Source: Erwinia sp.
Lineage (GTDB): Bacteria; Pseudomonadota; Gammaproteobacteria; Enterobacterales; Enterobacteriaceae
Assembly (NCBI GenBank): GCA_003512805.1
Contig: DOOK01000458.1
Span: 1-6,070 of the forward strand
Length of the DNA stretch: 6,070 nucleotides
Direction of reading: 5' to 3'
Under the pieces are notes generated by a model that was not told the origin of the DNA, searched no databases, and saw nothing but the letters and a program-made list of their open reading frames with translations. The translations under genes and the position numbers were made by a program. Below are positions 1 through 6,070 of this stretch, piece after piece (the first letter of the stretch is position 1; each line of letters starts with the position of its first letter).

Positions 1-801
<801 letters not shown>

Positions 802-817
802 TCCTTCCCCGTCAAAC

Positions 818-865
818 CCCGAAGCGCCGATGCAGCGCTTCGGGACTTCTCCTGCCCGCTTTTCA
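818..865 (+). terminator. Hairpin terminator after parE
   Basis: A perfect 10-bp inverted repeat, CCCGAAGCGC (818-827) with GCGCTTCGGG (835-844), encloses a 7-base loop and starts 16 bases after the parE stop. The tail (ACTTCTCC, then CTTTTC near 859-864) is only moderately U-rich, so termination may be incomplete or helped by other factors. The position directly behind parE, facing a convergent operon, supports the call. Confidence 0.65.
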
Positions 866-973
866 ATCTGTGTGACCAGAGCCGCTGTCGAAAGGCCGTA
901 GCGACCTTGCCGCGCAGGCCAGCGCGAAAGCGTCATCCACGCCCATATCCGTATCAAAAATAATTTTTCTCAC
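863..973 (-). pseudogene. N-terminal remnant of a nucleoside hydrolase (IunH/Rih family)
   Basis: Read on the minus strand from a GTG at 973, this gives a 36-residue frame beginning VRKIIFDTDMGVDDAFAL and ending at a TGA at 863-865. The string DTDxGxDDAxAL right after a short hydrophobic strand is the N-terminal calcium- and ribose-binding signature of inosine-uridine preferring nucleoside hydrolases, which cleave the N-glycosidic bond of ribonucleosides. Family members run to roughly 310 residues; here similarity seems to stop after about 24 residues, and the catalytic centre and C-terminal half are missing. No convincing Shine-Dalgarno sequence precedes the GTG. I read it as what is left after a large internal deletion of a gene that once lay between parE and ygiN. 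A short functional peptide is unlikely but not excluded. The motif match is seen directly; the gene history is inference. Confidence 0.6.
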
Positions 974-1087
974 TGATGGCTGGCTAAAGAAAGGCAAAGG
1001 CGCGTGCCGCCCGGATGCGCCAGTGAAAAGTGCTGGAGCCAGCCCAGCCGCCGCCGGGTGGCGTGACTATCATGATGGTTTTGAGTC
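974..1087. other. Non-coding remainder of the parE-ygiN gap, with nested inverted repeats
   Basis: Apart from the two terminators and the nucleoside hydrolase remnant, the 324-bp gap between the parE stop and the ygiN stop holds no gene I can support. This part contains an 8-bp inverted repeat, GGCTGGCT (978-985) with AGCCAGCC (1037-1044), enclosing a smaller one, GGCGC (999-1003) with GCGCC (1017-1021). It could be folded RNA, or upstream sequence of the lost nucleoside hydrolase gene. I see no good promoter or conserved RNA motif. Confidence 0.35.
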
Positions 1088-1115
1088 ATAAAAAAGGGCG
1101 AACCCGGTTCGCCCC
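1088..1115 (-). terminator. Intrinsic terminator of the mdaB-ygiN operon
   Basis: On the minus strand an 8-bp stem (GGGCGAAC at 1096-1103 with GTTCGCCC at 1107-1114 on the + strand) has a 3-base loop and runs directly into six U residues (A-tract at 1090-1095 on the + strand). It begins about 11 bases beyond the ygiN stop. This is a textbook Rho-independent terminator; the A/U tract on one side only indicates that it serves the minus strand. Confidence 0.92.
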
Positions 1116-1125
1116 TGACCACGCC

Positions 1126-1431
1126 TTACACCGGTTCCAGGACGAAAATTTTCACGTCCAGTACGTCATCTTTAATACGGCCGCGATGCTGTTCCATATG
1201 CACGGCCTGCTGATGCTGCTCCAGATGTCGCAGAGAATCCCACTGTTCAACCATAAACACGGAATCGGGCGAGTTCTGCTTCCACGGCACCTGCGCCTGG
1301 TGGTCCACCAACATTTGATAGCTTCCGCAGCCTTCTTCCTCTAACACCGTTGGGATGACCTGTTCAATCGCCTGCATGACCGTACTACGGCGGCCAGGCC
1401 TGACACAAATTTCAGCAATCACGGTGATCAT
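1126..1431 (-). CDS. ygiN: Quinol monooxygenase YgiN (antibiotic biosynthesis monooxygenase domain)
   Basis: A small cytoplasmic ABM-fold protein of 101 residues, close to the 104 of E. coli YgiN. In E. coli YgiN is reported to oxidise menadiol to menadione and so to form a quinone redox cycle with MdaB. Recognisable family stretches are the opening MITVIAEI strand, IPTVLEEEGC near residues 26-35, PDSVFMVEQW in the middle and a DVLDVKI strand near the end, giving the usual ferredoxin-like beta-alpha-beta pattern of an ABM dimer. The start ATG at 1431 is preceded on the minus strand by AAAGGA with about 6 bases of spacing. It lies 32 bases behind mdaB on the same strand and shares its transcript, which ends at the strong terminator just downstream. 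No internal stop or frameshift is seen. The physiological substrate in this organism is inferred from E. coli. Confidence 0.95.
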   Translation of the reverse strand: MITVIAEICVRPGRRSTVMQAIEQVIPTVLEEEGCGSYQMLVDHQAQVPWKQNSPDSVFMVEQWDSLRHLEQHQQAVHMEQHRGRIKDDVLDVKIFVLEPV

Positions 1432-1463
1432 GGTCTTTCCTTTTAGGGTGGCAGTCTTAACAG

Positions 1464-2042
1464 TTAAGCAAAGATCTGACCCAGATGTGTCCGATAACGC
1501 TCAATATCGCGTGGCACATCCGGCTGCTTAATAACATCGTTACAGATAAAGGTGGGCAGCGCCTCCATGCCAAGGAACTGATTCGCCTTATGGAAGTGCA
1601 GGTAAAGGCCATCCACCCCGACGCCTTCAAAGAACTGCTTCGGATCGGTAAAGGCTTCCAGCGGCGCGTTCCACGTCAGGGAAAGCATATATTTTTTGCC
1701 CTGAATCAGCCCGCCGGAACCATACTTTTGCGAGGCGTCGGAACGGGTGCGGCCATCGCTGGCGTAAAGCATGCCGTGACCTTCGGTGAAGACTTCATCG
1801 ATATATTTTTTCAGAATCCACGGTTCGCCCATCCACCAGCCCGGCATCTGGTAAATGACCGTATCGGCAGCCAGATATTTTTGAATCTCATCGGCAACCA
1901 CGTAGCCGTCATCCACCACGGTAACGTCAACCTGATGACCGGCATCGCGCAGGTAAGTCGCGGCTACGTCGGTCAGCGTATGGTTCAGCTCGCCTTTGGA
2001 ATGGGCAAAAGTTTTTCCGGCGTCAATAATAAAAATGCGCAT
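1464..2042 (-). CDS. mdaB: NAD(P)H:quinone oxidoreductase MdaB (modulator of drug activity B)
   Basis: A flavodoxin-fold, FAD-dependent quinone reductase of 192 residues (E. coli 193) that reduces quinones by two electrons with NADPH in the cytoplasm, avoiding semiquinone formation. Diagnostic segments are AHSKGELN (13-20) at the flavin-binding end of the first strand, QMPGWWMG (65-72) and the stretches YASDGRTR and KKYMLSLTWNAP, all strongly conserved with E. coli MdaB. The ATG at 2042 is supported by a GGAG six bases upstream and by alignment of the first strand. It is the first gene of a minus-strand pair with ygiN, 32 bp downstream, which is expected to reoxidise the quinols MdaB makes. 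It is divergent from parC across 228 bp; a palindrome at 2051-2067 lies just upstream of its ribosome binding site and could be an operator. The coding frame is intact. Confidence 0.97.
   Translation of the reverse strand: MRIFIIDAGKTFAHSKGELNHTLTDVAATYLRDAGHQVDVTVVDDGYVVADEIQKYLAADTVIYQMPGWWMGEPWILKKYIDEVFTEGHGMLYASDGRTRSDASQKYGSGGLIQGKKYMLSLTWNAPLEAFTDPKQFFEGVGVDGLYLHFHKANQFLGMEALPTFICNDVIKQPDVPRDIERYRTHLGQIFA
1833..1840 (-). other. Chi-like octamer (GCTGGTGG) within mdaB
   Basis: The + strand reads CCACCAGC, i.e. the E. coli Chi sequence GCTGGTGG on the minus strand. In E. coli this octamer stimulates RecBCD-mediated recombination; activity here assumes the same motif is used. One copy may occur by chance. 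Confidence 0.4.
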
Positions 2043-2050
2043 CTTCTTCT

Positions 2051-2067
2051 CCAGTATTCAAAACTGG
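2051..2067. promoter_or_regulatory. Palindrome in the mdaB leader, possible operator
   Basis: CCAGTATTCAAAACTGG is an inverted repeat with 7 of 8 arm positions paired around one central base. It lies between the candidate mdaB promoter and the mdaB Shine-Dalgarno sequence, a typical place for a repressor site. No regulator can be named from the sequence; a weak RNA hairpin is the alternative. Confidence 0.4.
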
Positions 2068-2103
2068 GGTCAGTTTACGCGCGAACCGGGGGGTTAAAAA
2101 TAA

Positions 2104-2134
2104 GTAATAGATCACAATACTTTTGCTCTGTAAG
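2104..2134 (-). promoter_or_regulatory. Candidate mdaB-ygiN promoter
   Basis: On the minus strand CTTACA (2129-2134, 4 of 6 matches to TTGACA) is followed after 17 bases by TCTATT (2106-2111, 4 of 6 matches to TATAAT); TATTAC two bases further on is an alternative -10. The region is locally AT-rich and about 60 bases upstream of mdaB. The inverted repeat TTGCT-N5-AGCAA (2123-2137) overlaps the -35. Weak consensus match, so tentative. Confidence 0.3.
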
Positions 2135-2140
2135 CAATAA

Positions 2141-2155
2141 TCCTGCGGCGCAGGA
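2141..2155. promoter_or_regulatory. Perfect 7-bp-arm palindrome in the mdaB-parC divergent region
   Basis: TCCTGCGGCGCAGGA is a perfect inverted repeat with one central base. It sits upstream of both candidate promoters, at about -75 relative to the predicted parC start site and -57 for mdaB, so it may bind a dimeric regulator acting on either gene. Function is unknown. Confidence 0.35.
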
Positions 2156-2179
2156 AAGGGTTTACCCTCACGGTTATCT

Positions 2180-2209
2180 GTGACAGAAGCGGCCCGTATA
2201 AGGTACTAT
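2180..2209 (+). promoter_or_regulatory. Candidate parC promoter
   Basis: GTGACA (2180-2185, 5 of 6 matches to the sigma-70 -35) is followed after 18 bases by TACTAT (2204-2209, 4 of 6 matches to the -10). An alternative is TTATCT (2174-2179) with TATAAG (2197-2202) at 17-base spacing. Either would give a parC leader of roughly 55-65 bases. Position and spacing fit; not proven. Confidence 0.5.
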
Positions 2210-2230
2210 TCGCGCCAAACGGCCCCGATG

Positions 2231-2260
2231 TGGCGTGCCCGTGACGCCATGATGTGAGGA
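2231..2260 (+). promoter_or_regulatory. Hairpin and ribosome binding site in the parC leader
   Basis: TGGCGT (2231-2236) pairs with ACGCCA (2244-2249) around a 7-base loop, ending seven bases before the Shine-Dalgarno sequence GAGGA (2256-2260). The spacing from GAGGA to the ATG at 2271 is 10 bases, slightly long but workable, and it fixes the start. The hairpin does not cover the Shine-Dalgarno sequence, so a regulatory effect is only a possibility. Confidence 0.5.
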
Positions 2261-2270
2261 ACAAAAAGTA

Positions 2271-4544
2271 ATGAGCGATTTGACTCAGGATGGGGCAGAG
2301 CGTCGCGCTCTGCATAAGTTTACGGAAGAGGCCTATCTCAACTATTCCATGTACGTCATCATGGATCGTGCGCTTCCGTATATCGGCGATGGCCTGAAGC
2401 CGGTGCAGCGCCGAATCGTCTACGCGATGTCGGAACTGGGCCTGAATAACAGCGCCAAATTTAAAAAATCCGCCCGTACCGTGGGTGATGTGCTGGGTAA
2501 ATACCATCCGCACGGCGACAGTGCCTGCTACGAAGCGATGGTGCTGATGGCGCAGCCTTTCTCCTACCGCTATCCGTTGGTTGATGGGCAGGGTAACTGG
2601 GGGGCGCCGGACGATCCGAAATCTTTCGCGGCAATGCGTTATACCGAGTCGCGCCTGTCAAAATATGCCGAGCTGCTGTTAGGGGAGCTGGGCCAGGGCA
2701 CCGTGGACTACGTGCCTAACTTTGATGGCACCCTGCAGGAGCCGGCGATGCTGCCTGCGCGCCTGCCCAATATTCTGCTTAACGGGACCACAGGGATTGC
2801 GGTAGGGATGGCGACGGATATTCCGCCGCACAACCTGCGCGAAGTAGCCAATGCGGCCATCAAGCTGATCGATTCGCCAAAAACCACGCTGGATGAGCTG
2901 CTGGACATCGTGCAGGGACCGGACTACCCGACCGAAGCAGAGATCATCACGCCGCGCGCCGAGATCCGCAAAATTTATCAGAACGGCCGTGGCTCCGTAC
3001 GGATGCGTGCGGTATGGAAGAAAGAAGAGGGCGACGTGGTCATCACCGCGCTGCCTCATCAGGTTTCTGGTGCGCGCGTGCTGGAACAGATAGCCGCGCA
3101 GATGCGCAATAAAAAGCTGCCGATGGTAGAAGATCTGCGCGATGAGTCCGATCACGAAAGCCCGACGCGCCTGGTGATTGTGCCGCGCTCTAACCGGGTG
3201 GATATGGAACAGGTAATGAACCATCTGTTCGCCACCACCGATTTGGAAAAAAGCTACCGCATCAACCTGAATATGATCGGGCTGGATAATCGCCCGGCGG
3301 TGAAAAACCTGCTTGAAATCATCAGCGAGTGGCTGGTTTATCGACGCGACACCGTGCGTCGCCGCCTGAATTTCCGTCTGGAAAAGGTGCTGAAGCGCCT
3401 GCATATTCTGGAAGGCTTGCTGGTCGCCTTTCTCAATATCGATGAGGTCATTCACGTCATCCGCAGCGAAGATGAGCCGAAGCAGGTGCTGGTTTCGCGC
3501 TTCGGTATCAGCGAAACCCAGGCGGAAGCCATCCTGGAACTGAAGCTACGTCATCTTGCCAAACTGGAAGAGATGAAAATTCGCGGCGAGCAGGACGAAC
3601 TGGGAAAAGAGCGCGACCGTTTGCAGGGCATTCTGGCTTCTGAACGCAAAATGAATACGCTGTTGAAAAAAGAGCTGCAGGCCGACAGCGAAGCCTATGG
3701 TGACGATCGCCGTTCGCCGCTGCGCGAGCGCGAAGAAGCCAAAGCGATCAGCGAAAACGATCTGGTGCCGTCCGAACCGGTGACCATTGTGCTGTCGCAG
3801 ATGGGATGGGTGCGCAGCGCCAAAGGGCACGATATCGACCCGGGTGGCCTGAGCTATAAAGCGGGCGACAGCTATCGGGCTTCAGCACGCGGCAAGAGCA
3901 ACCAGCCGGTGGCGTTTATCGACTCTACTGGCCGCAGCTATACGCTCGATCCGGTGACGCTGCCTTCGGCACGAGGACAGGGCGAGCCGCTTACCGGCAA
4001 GCTGACGCTGCCGCCGGGTGCGATCATGGAGCAGGTCCTGATGGAGGCGGACGATCGCAAGCTGCTGCTGGCGTCGGATGCCGGTTACGGCTTCGTCTGC
4101 ACCTTCAGCGATCTGGTCTCCCGCAACCGTGCTGGTAAAGCGCTGCTGACGCTGCCGCAGAACGCCAAAGTGATGACGCCGCAGGCGATTTATCACGAGG
4201 ACGATATGCTGCTGGCTATCACCGCCGCAGGCCGAATGCTGATGTTCCCGGTGGCCGATCTGCCACAGCTGTCCAAAGGCAAGGGCAACAAGATTGTGTC
4301 GATTCCTTCGGCAGAAGCGGCCGCTGGCGACGACAAACTGGCGTGGCTGCTGCTGTTGACGCCGCAAACGGCTATCACGCTGCACGTCGGGAAACGCAAG
4401 CTGACGCTGCGGCCGGAAGATTTACAGAAATTCCGCGCCGAGCGCGGCCGACGCGGCACGCTGCTGCCTCGCGGCCTGCAGCGTATCGACCGGGTAGAGG
4501 TTGATGCGCCCGTACGGCCTGAAGCCAGCGAAAGCGAAGAGTAA
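2271..4544 (+). CDS. parC: DNA topoisomerase IV subunit A
   Basis: ParC is the DNA breakage-reunion subunit of topoisomerase IV; with ParE as a C2E2 tetramer it unlinks sister chromosomes and relaxes supercoils. The 757-residue protein compares with 752 in E. coli; by recollection the excess is four residues near the N-terminus (around TQDGAERR) and one near the C-terminus. The winged-helix catalytic domain carries the DNA-binding stretch KFKKSART (63-70) and the catalytic R123-Y124 pair within [11 protein letters not shown]. The quinolone-determining segment reads GDSACYE, with S84 and E88 (E. coli S80 and E84) in the susceptible state. The tower and coiled-coil segment ([14 protein letters not shown] and around) is followed from about residue 500 by the beta-pinwheel C-terminal domain. 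The start is set by GAGGA and homology. Frame intact; plsC follows after 135 bp. Confidence 0.99.
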   Translation: MSDLTQDGAERRALHKFTEEAYLNYSMYVIMDRALPYIGDGLKPVQRRIVYAMSELGLNNSAKFKKSARTVGDVLGKYHPHGDSACYEAMVLMAQPFSYRYPLVDGQGNWGAPDDPKSFAAMRYTESRLSKYAELLLGELGQGTVDYVPNFDGTLQEPAMLPARLPNILLNGTTGIAVGMATDIPPHNLREVANAAIKLIDSPKTTLDELLDIVQGPDYPTEAEIITPRAEIRKIYQNGRGSVRMRAVWKKEEGDVVITALPHQVSGARVLEQIAAQMRNKKLPMVEDLRDESDHESPTRLVIVPRSNRVDMEQVMNHLFATTDLEKSYRINLNMIGLDNRPAVKNLLEIISEWLVYRRDTVRRRLNFRLEKVLKRLHILEGLLVAFLNIDEVIHVIRSEDEPKQVLVSRFGISETQAEAILELKLRHLAKLEEMKIRGEQDELGKERDRLQGILASERKMNTLLKKELQADSEAYGDDRRSPLREREEAKAISENDLVPSEPVTIVLSQMGWVRSAKGHDIDPGGLSYKAGDSYRASARGKSNQPVAFIDSTGRSYTLDPVTLPSARGQGEPLTGKLTLPPGAIMEQVLMEADDRKLLLASDAGYGFVCTFSDLVSRNRAGKALLTLPQNAKVMTPQAIYHEDDMLLAITAAGRMLMFPVADLPQLSKGKGNKIVSIPSAEAAAGDDKLAWLLLLTPQTAITLHVGKRKLTLRPEDLQKFRAERGRRGTLLPRGLQRIDRVEVDAPVRPEASESEE

Positions 4545-4546
4545 AT

Positions 4547-4616
4547 CGGGACGCGCTGCCCGGTGAAAAGCAGCATAGCCTGCTGATTTCAGGATATACT
4601 TCACCCGGCGCGCCCG
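4547..4616 (+). other. Long imperfect stem-loop after parC
   Basis: Three paired blocks nest: CGGG (4547-4550) with CCCG (4613-4616), CGCGC (4552-4556) with GCGCG (4608-4612), and GGTGAA (4562-4567) with TTCACC (4600-4605), separated by a bulged A and an internal loop. Inside is a small hairpin AGCAG (4569-4573) with CTGCT (4580-4584). It begins two bases behind the parC stop. There is no U-tract, so it is not a classical terminator; it may protect the parC mRNA end or form part of a plsC leader. Confidence 0.45.
4595..4600 (+). promoter_or_regulatory. Possible -10 element for plsC
   Basis: TATACT matches 5 of 6 bases of the sigma-70 -10 and lies 80 bases upstream of the plsC start. No acceptable -35 occurs at 16-19 bases upstream and there is no extended -10 TG. 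plsC could equally be read from parC. Weak call. Confidence 0.25.
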
Positions 4617-4628
4617 ATATGGCGTAAC

Positions 4629-4659
4629 GCCGGAGCGCCGGTTAAAAGGCGTCTCCGGC
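4629..4659 (+). other. Strong hairpin just upstream of the plsC ribosome binding site
   Basis: GCCGGAGCGCC (4629-4639) pairs with GGCG (4648-4651) and CTCCGGC (4653-4659), giving 11 base pairs with a single bulged T (4652) and the 8-base loop GGTTAAAA. It ends 11 bases before the Shine-Dalgarno GAGG (4671-4674). It is not followed by a U-tract, so it is more likely an mRNA processing or translation-affecting structure than a terminator. Confidence 0.55.
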
Positions 4660-4679
4660 CCGGCAATAATGAGGATGTG

Positions 4680-5417
4680 ATGCTGTCAATTTTACGGATC
4701 GTTGTGACGATCGTTTATTCAATCCTGGTGTGCGTATTCGGCTGCATCTGGTGTTTGTTCAGTCCCCGTAATCCCCGCCACGTGGCGACTTTCGGCCATC
4801 TGTTCGGGCGCCTGTCGCCGCTGTTTGGTCTGAAGGTGGAGATTCGCAAGCCCGCCGGCTCGGATAACTATCCTAATGCGATCTACATCGCAAACCATCA
4901 GAACAATTACGATATGATCACGGCGGCAAAAATCGTGCAGCCGTCCACCGTCACGGTAGGCAAGAAAACGCTGCTCTGGGTGCCTTTCTTTGGCCTGCTC
5001 TACTGGCTGACCGGCAACCTGCTGATCGATCGTGACAACCGCAACAAAGCGCACGGTACCATTAACCAGCTGGTCGACGAATTTAAGAAGAAGAAGATCT
5101 CTTTCTGGATGTTCCCGGAAGGCACGCGCAGCCGTGGTCGCGGGCTGCTGCCGTTTAAAACCGGCGCGTTTCATGCGGCTATGGCTGCAGGCGTACCGAT
5201 TATTCCTATCGTGGTCAGCAATACGCACGATAAAATCAAGCTGAACCGTCTGCACAATGGTCTGGTTATCATTGAGATGCTGCCGCCGATCGATACCTCG
5301 GCCTTCGCCGATCAATCCGTACGCAAGCTGGCGACCCATTGTCGCGAACTGATGACGGAGAAGCTGGCGCAACTCAACGCGGAAGTTGCCGCGCGGGAAG
5401 CCGCAGGCGAAAAGTAA
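4680..5417 (+). CDS. plsC: 1-acyl-sn-glycerol-3-phosphate acyltransferase
   Basis: PlsC transfers an acyl chain from acyl-ACP or acyl-CoA to the 2-position of lysophosphatidic acid, making phosphatidic acid, the precursor of all membrane phospholipids; it acts at the inner membrane. The 245 residues equal the E. coli length. The catalytic NHX4D box is NHQNNYD (72-78, with H73 and D78), the substrate-binding FPEGTRS lies at 145-151, and the VPIIPI block at 172-177. Residues 7-27 form a hydrophobic N-terminal membrane segment. I chose the ATG at 4680: GAGG at 4671-4674 is spaced five bases from it, whereas a GTG at 4677 would leave only two and add one residue. It lies 135 bp behind parC and 88 bp before ftsP on the same strand. 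No defects seen. Confidence 0.98.
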   Translation: MLSILRIVVTIVYSILVCVFGCIWCLFSPRNPRHVATFGHLFGRLSPLFGLKVEIRKPAGSDNYPNAIYIANHQNNYDMITAAKIVQPSTVTVGKKTLLWVPFFGLLYWLTGNLLIDRDNRNKAHGTINQLVDEFKKKKISFWMFPEGTRSRGRGLLPFKTGAFHAAMAAGVPIIPIVVSNTHDKIKLNRLHNGLVIIEMLPPIDTSAFADQSVRKLATHCRELMTEKLAQLNAEVAAREAAGEK

Positions 5418-5467
5418 ACCGATCGCCTCGTGGTCGGCACACGGCAAACAATCATAAAAAATGGATA

Positions 5468-5489
5468 GCGGCCCGCCGGGCCGCATTTT
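5468..5489 (+). terminator. Terminator-like hairpin between plsC and ftsP
   Basis: A perfect 7-bp GC-only stem, GCGGCCC (5468-5474) with GGGCCGC (5478-5484) and loop GCC, is followed by ATTTT. An A-tract (5456-5461) lies to the left, so weak termination in the other direction is also possible. The U-run is short, and the ftsP Shine-Dalgarno GGAG (5497-5500) comes only 12 bases after the stem, so partial read-through into ftsP is plausible. Confidence 0.65.
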
Positions 5490-5505
5490 GGGTTACGGAG
5501 TTTTT

Positions 5506-6070
5506 ATGTCCTTCAGTCGACGTCAGTTTATTCAGGCATCGGGCATAGCGCTGTGCGCCAGTGCGCTGCCTGCACGCGTATACGCCGCAGGGCCGGGTAA
5601 TCCTTTGCCGGTGCCGCCGCTCATTGAGTCCCGTCGCGGACAGCCTATCTTTTTGACGCTGCAACGCAGTCACTGGTCTTTTACCAGCGGCAGCAAGGCT
5701 CAGGTATGGGGCTTTAACGGCCTCTATCTGGGGCCTACGGTCAGGGTCTGGAGCGGAGATGACGTCAAGCTTATCTACAGCAACCGGCTGAACGAGGCGG
5801 TCGCCATGACCGTTAGCGGGCTGCAGGTACCGGGCGCGCTGGCCGGCGGCGCGGCGCGCATGATGTCGCCGGGTGTTGACTGGGCGCCGGTGATACCGGT
5901 GCGTCAGGCCGCTGCGACCTGTTGGTATCATGCCAACACGCCTGCACATATGGCTGAACACGTCTATAACGGCCTGGCGGGCATGTGGCTGGTGGAGGAC
6001 GAGGTCAGTAAAAAGCTGCCGTTGCCGAACCACTACGGCGTGGATGATTTTCCGCTGATTATTCAGGACA
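5506..6070 (+). CDS. ftsP: Cell division protein FtsP (SufI), Tat-exported; 3' end outside window
   Basis: FtsP (formerly SufI) is a periplasmic protein that stabilises the divisome under stress. The frame is open to the window end, showing 188 of about 470 residues. The start ATG follows GGAG with five bases of spacing. The N-terminus has the twin-arginine motif SRRQFIQ (4-10), a moderately hydrophobic stretch (11-21) and a likely signal peptidase site after VYA (A27), so export is by the Tat route. The mature part is the first cupredoxin domain of the multicopper oxidase superfamily, with LGPTVRVWSGDDV near 75-87 and GLAGMWLVEDEVS near the end. Copper ligands are largely lost: the usual HxH positions read SGL (104-106) and HAN (142-144), as in known non-enzymatic FtsP. 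It follows plsC by 88 bp and I see no clear separate promoter, so it is probably transcribed at least partly with plsC. Confidence 0.97.
   Translation, partial: MSFSRRQFIQASGIALCASALPARVYAAGPGNPLPVPPLIESRRGQPIFLTLQRSHWSFTSGSKAQVWGFNGLYLGPTVRVWSGDDVKLIYSNRLNEAVAMTVSGLQVPGALAGGAARMMSPGVDWAPVIPVRQAAATCWYHANTPAHMAEHVYNGLAGMWLVEDEVSKKLPLPNHYGVDDFPLIIQD
5988..5995 (+). other. Chi-like octamer (GCTGGTGG) within ftsP
   Basis: An exact copy of the E. coli Chi octamer on the + strand, spanning codons of the conserved MWLVED stretch. It is probably a recombination hotspot for RecBCD if the species uses the E. coli motif; a chance origin from codon use is possible. Confidence 0.4.

Noticed and set aside
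1001..1021. Possible REP-like element (GCCCGGATGCGCC)
   Set aside because: Only a short partial resemblance, without the full palindromic unit or a second copy in the window.
2101..2116. Possible CRP site near mdaB (minus-strand TGTGATCTATTACTTA)
   Set aside because: Only the TGTGA half matches the consensus; the second half does not pair with it.
1485..2183. 232-codon plus-strand frame antisense to mdaB
   Set aside because: Shadow of mdaB, which is clearly the real gene by conservation, ribosome binding site and operon context.
2204..2220. Possible MarA/SoxS/Rob box ending GCCAAAC upstream of parC
   Set aside because: The 3' half fits but the required GCAC block at the proper spacing is missing.
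2679..3455. 258-codon minus-strand frame within parC
   Set aside because: Shadow of parC in GC-rich sequence; no ribosome binding site or family resemblance.
4719..5486. 255-codon minus-strand frame covering plsC
   Set aside because: Antisense shadow of plsC; histidine- and arginine-rich composition is typical of antisense reading of a conserved gene.

Overview
The window is a stretch of ordinary chromosomal core from a gamma-proteobacterium of the order Enterobacterales. The proteins follow, nearly residue for residue, my recollection of the Escherichia coli ParE, YgiN, MdaB, ParC, PlsC and FtsP (SufI) sequences. Enough scattered differences and a fairly GC-rich composition suggest a relative such as an Erwiniaceae member (Erwinia/Pantoea type). 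That genus-level guess is inference; no 16S or marker search was possible.

Layout from left to right: the 3' end of parE (topoisomerase IV subunit B, + strand, 1-801) with a hairpin terminator; a 324-bp gap (802-1125) that holds a short minus-strand remnant of a nucleoside hydrolase gene and the terminator of the next operon; the minus-strand pair mdaB-ygiN (quinone reductase and quinol monooxygenase, 1126-2042); a 228-bp divergent intergenic region with candidate promoters and several palindromes; parC (topoisomerase IV subunit A, + strand, 2271-4544); a 135-bp gap able to fold into two strong hairpins; plsC (1-acylglycerol-3-phosphate acyltransferase, 4680-5417); an 88-bp gap with a terminator-like hairpin; and the 5' part of ftsP (Tat-exported divisome protein, 5506 to the window end).

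Functionally, parE and parC encode the two halves of topoisomerase IV, which decatenates daughter chromosomes; plsC makes phosphatidic acid for membrane phospholipids; ftsP protects the division machinery under stress. mdaB and ygiN form a quinone/quinol redox pair. The topoisomerase residues that usually mutate in quinolone resistance look wild type.

No new defence, mobile or CRISPR system is visible. The observations most worth a second look are the nucleoside hydrolase fossil after parE, the direct mdaB-parC junction (in E. coli K-12 a block including qseBC and mqsRA lies there), and the structured leader in front of plsC.
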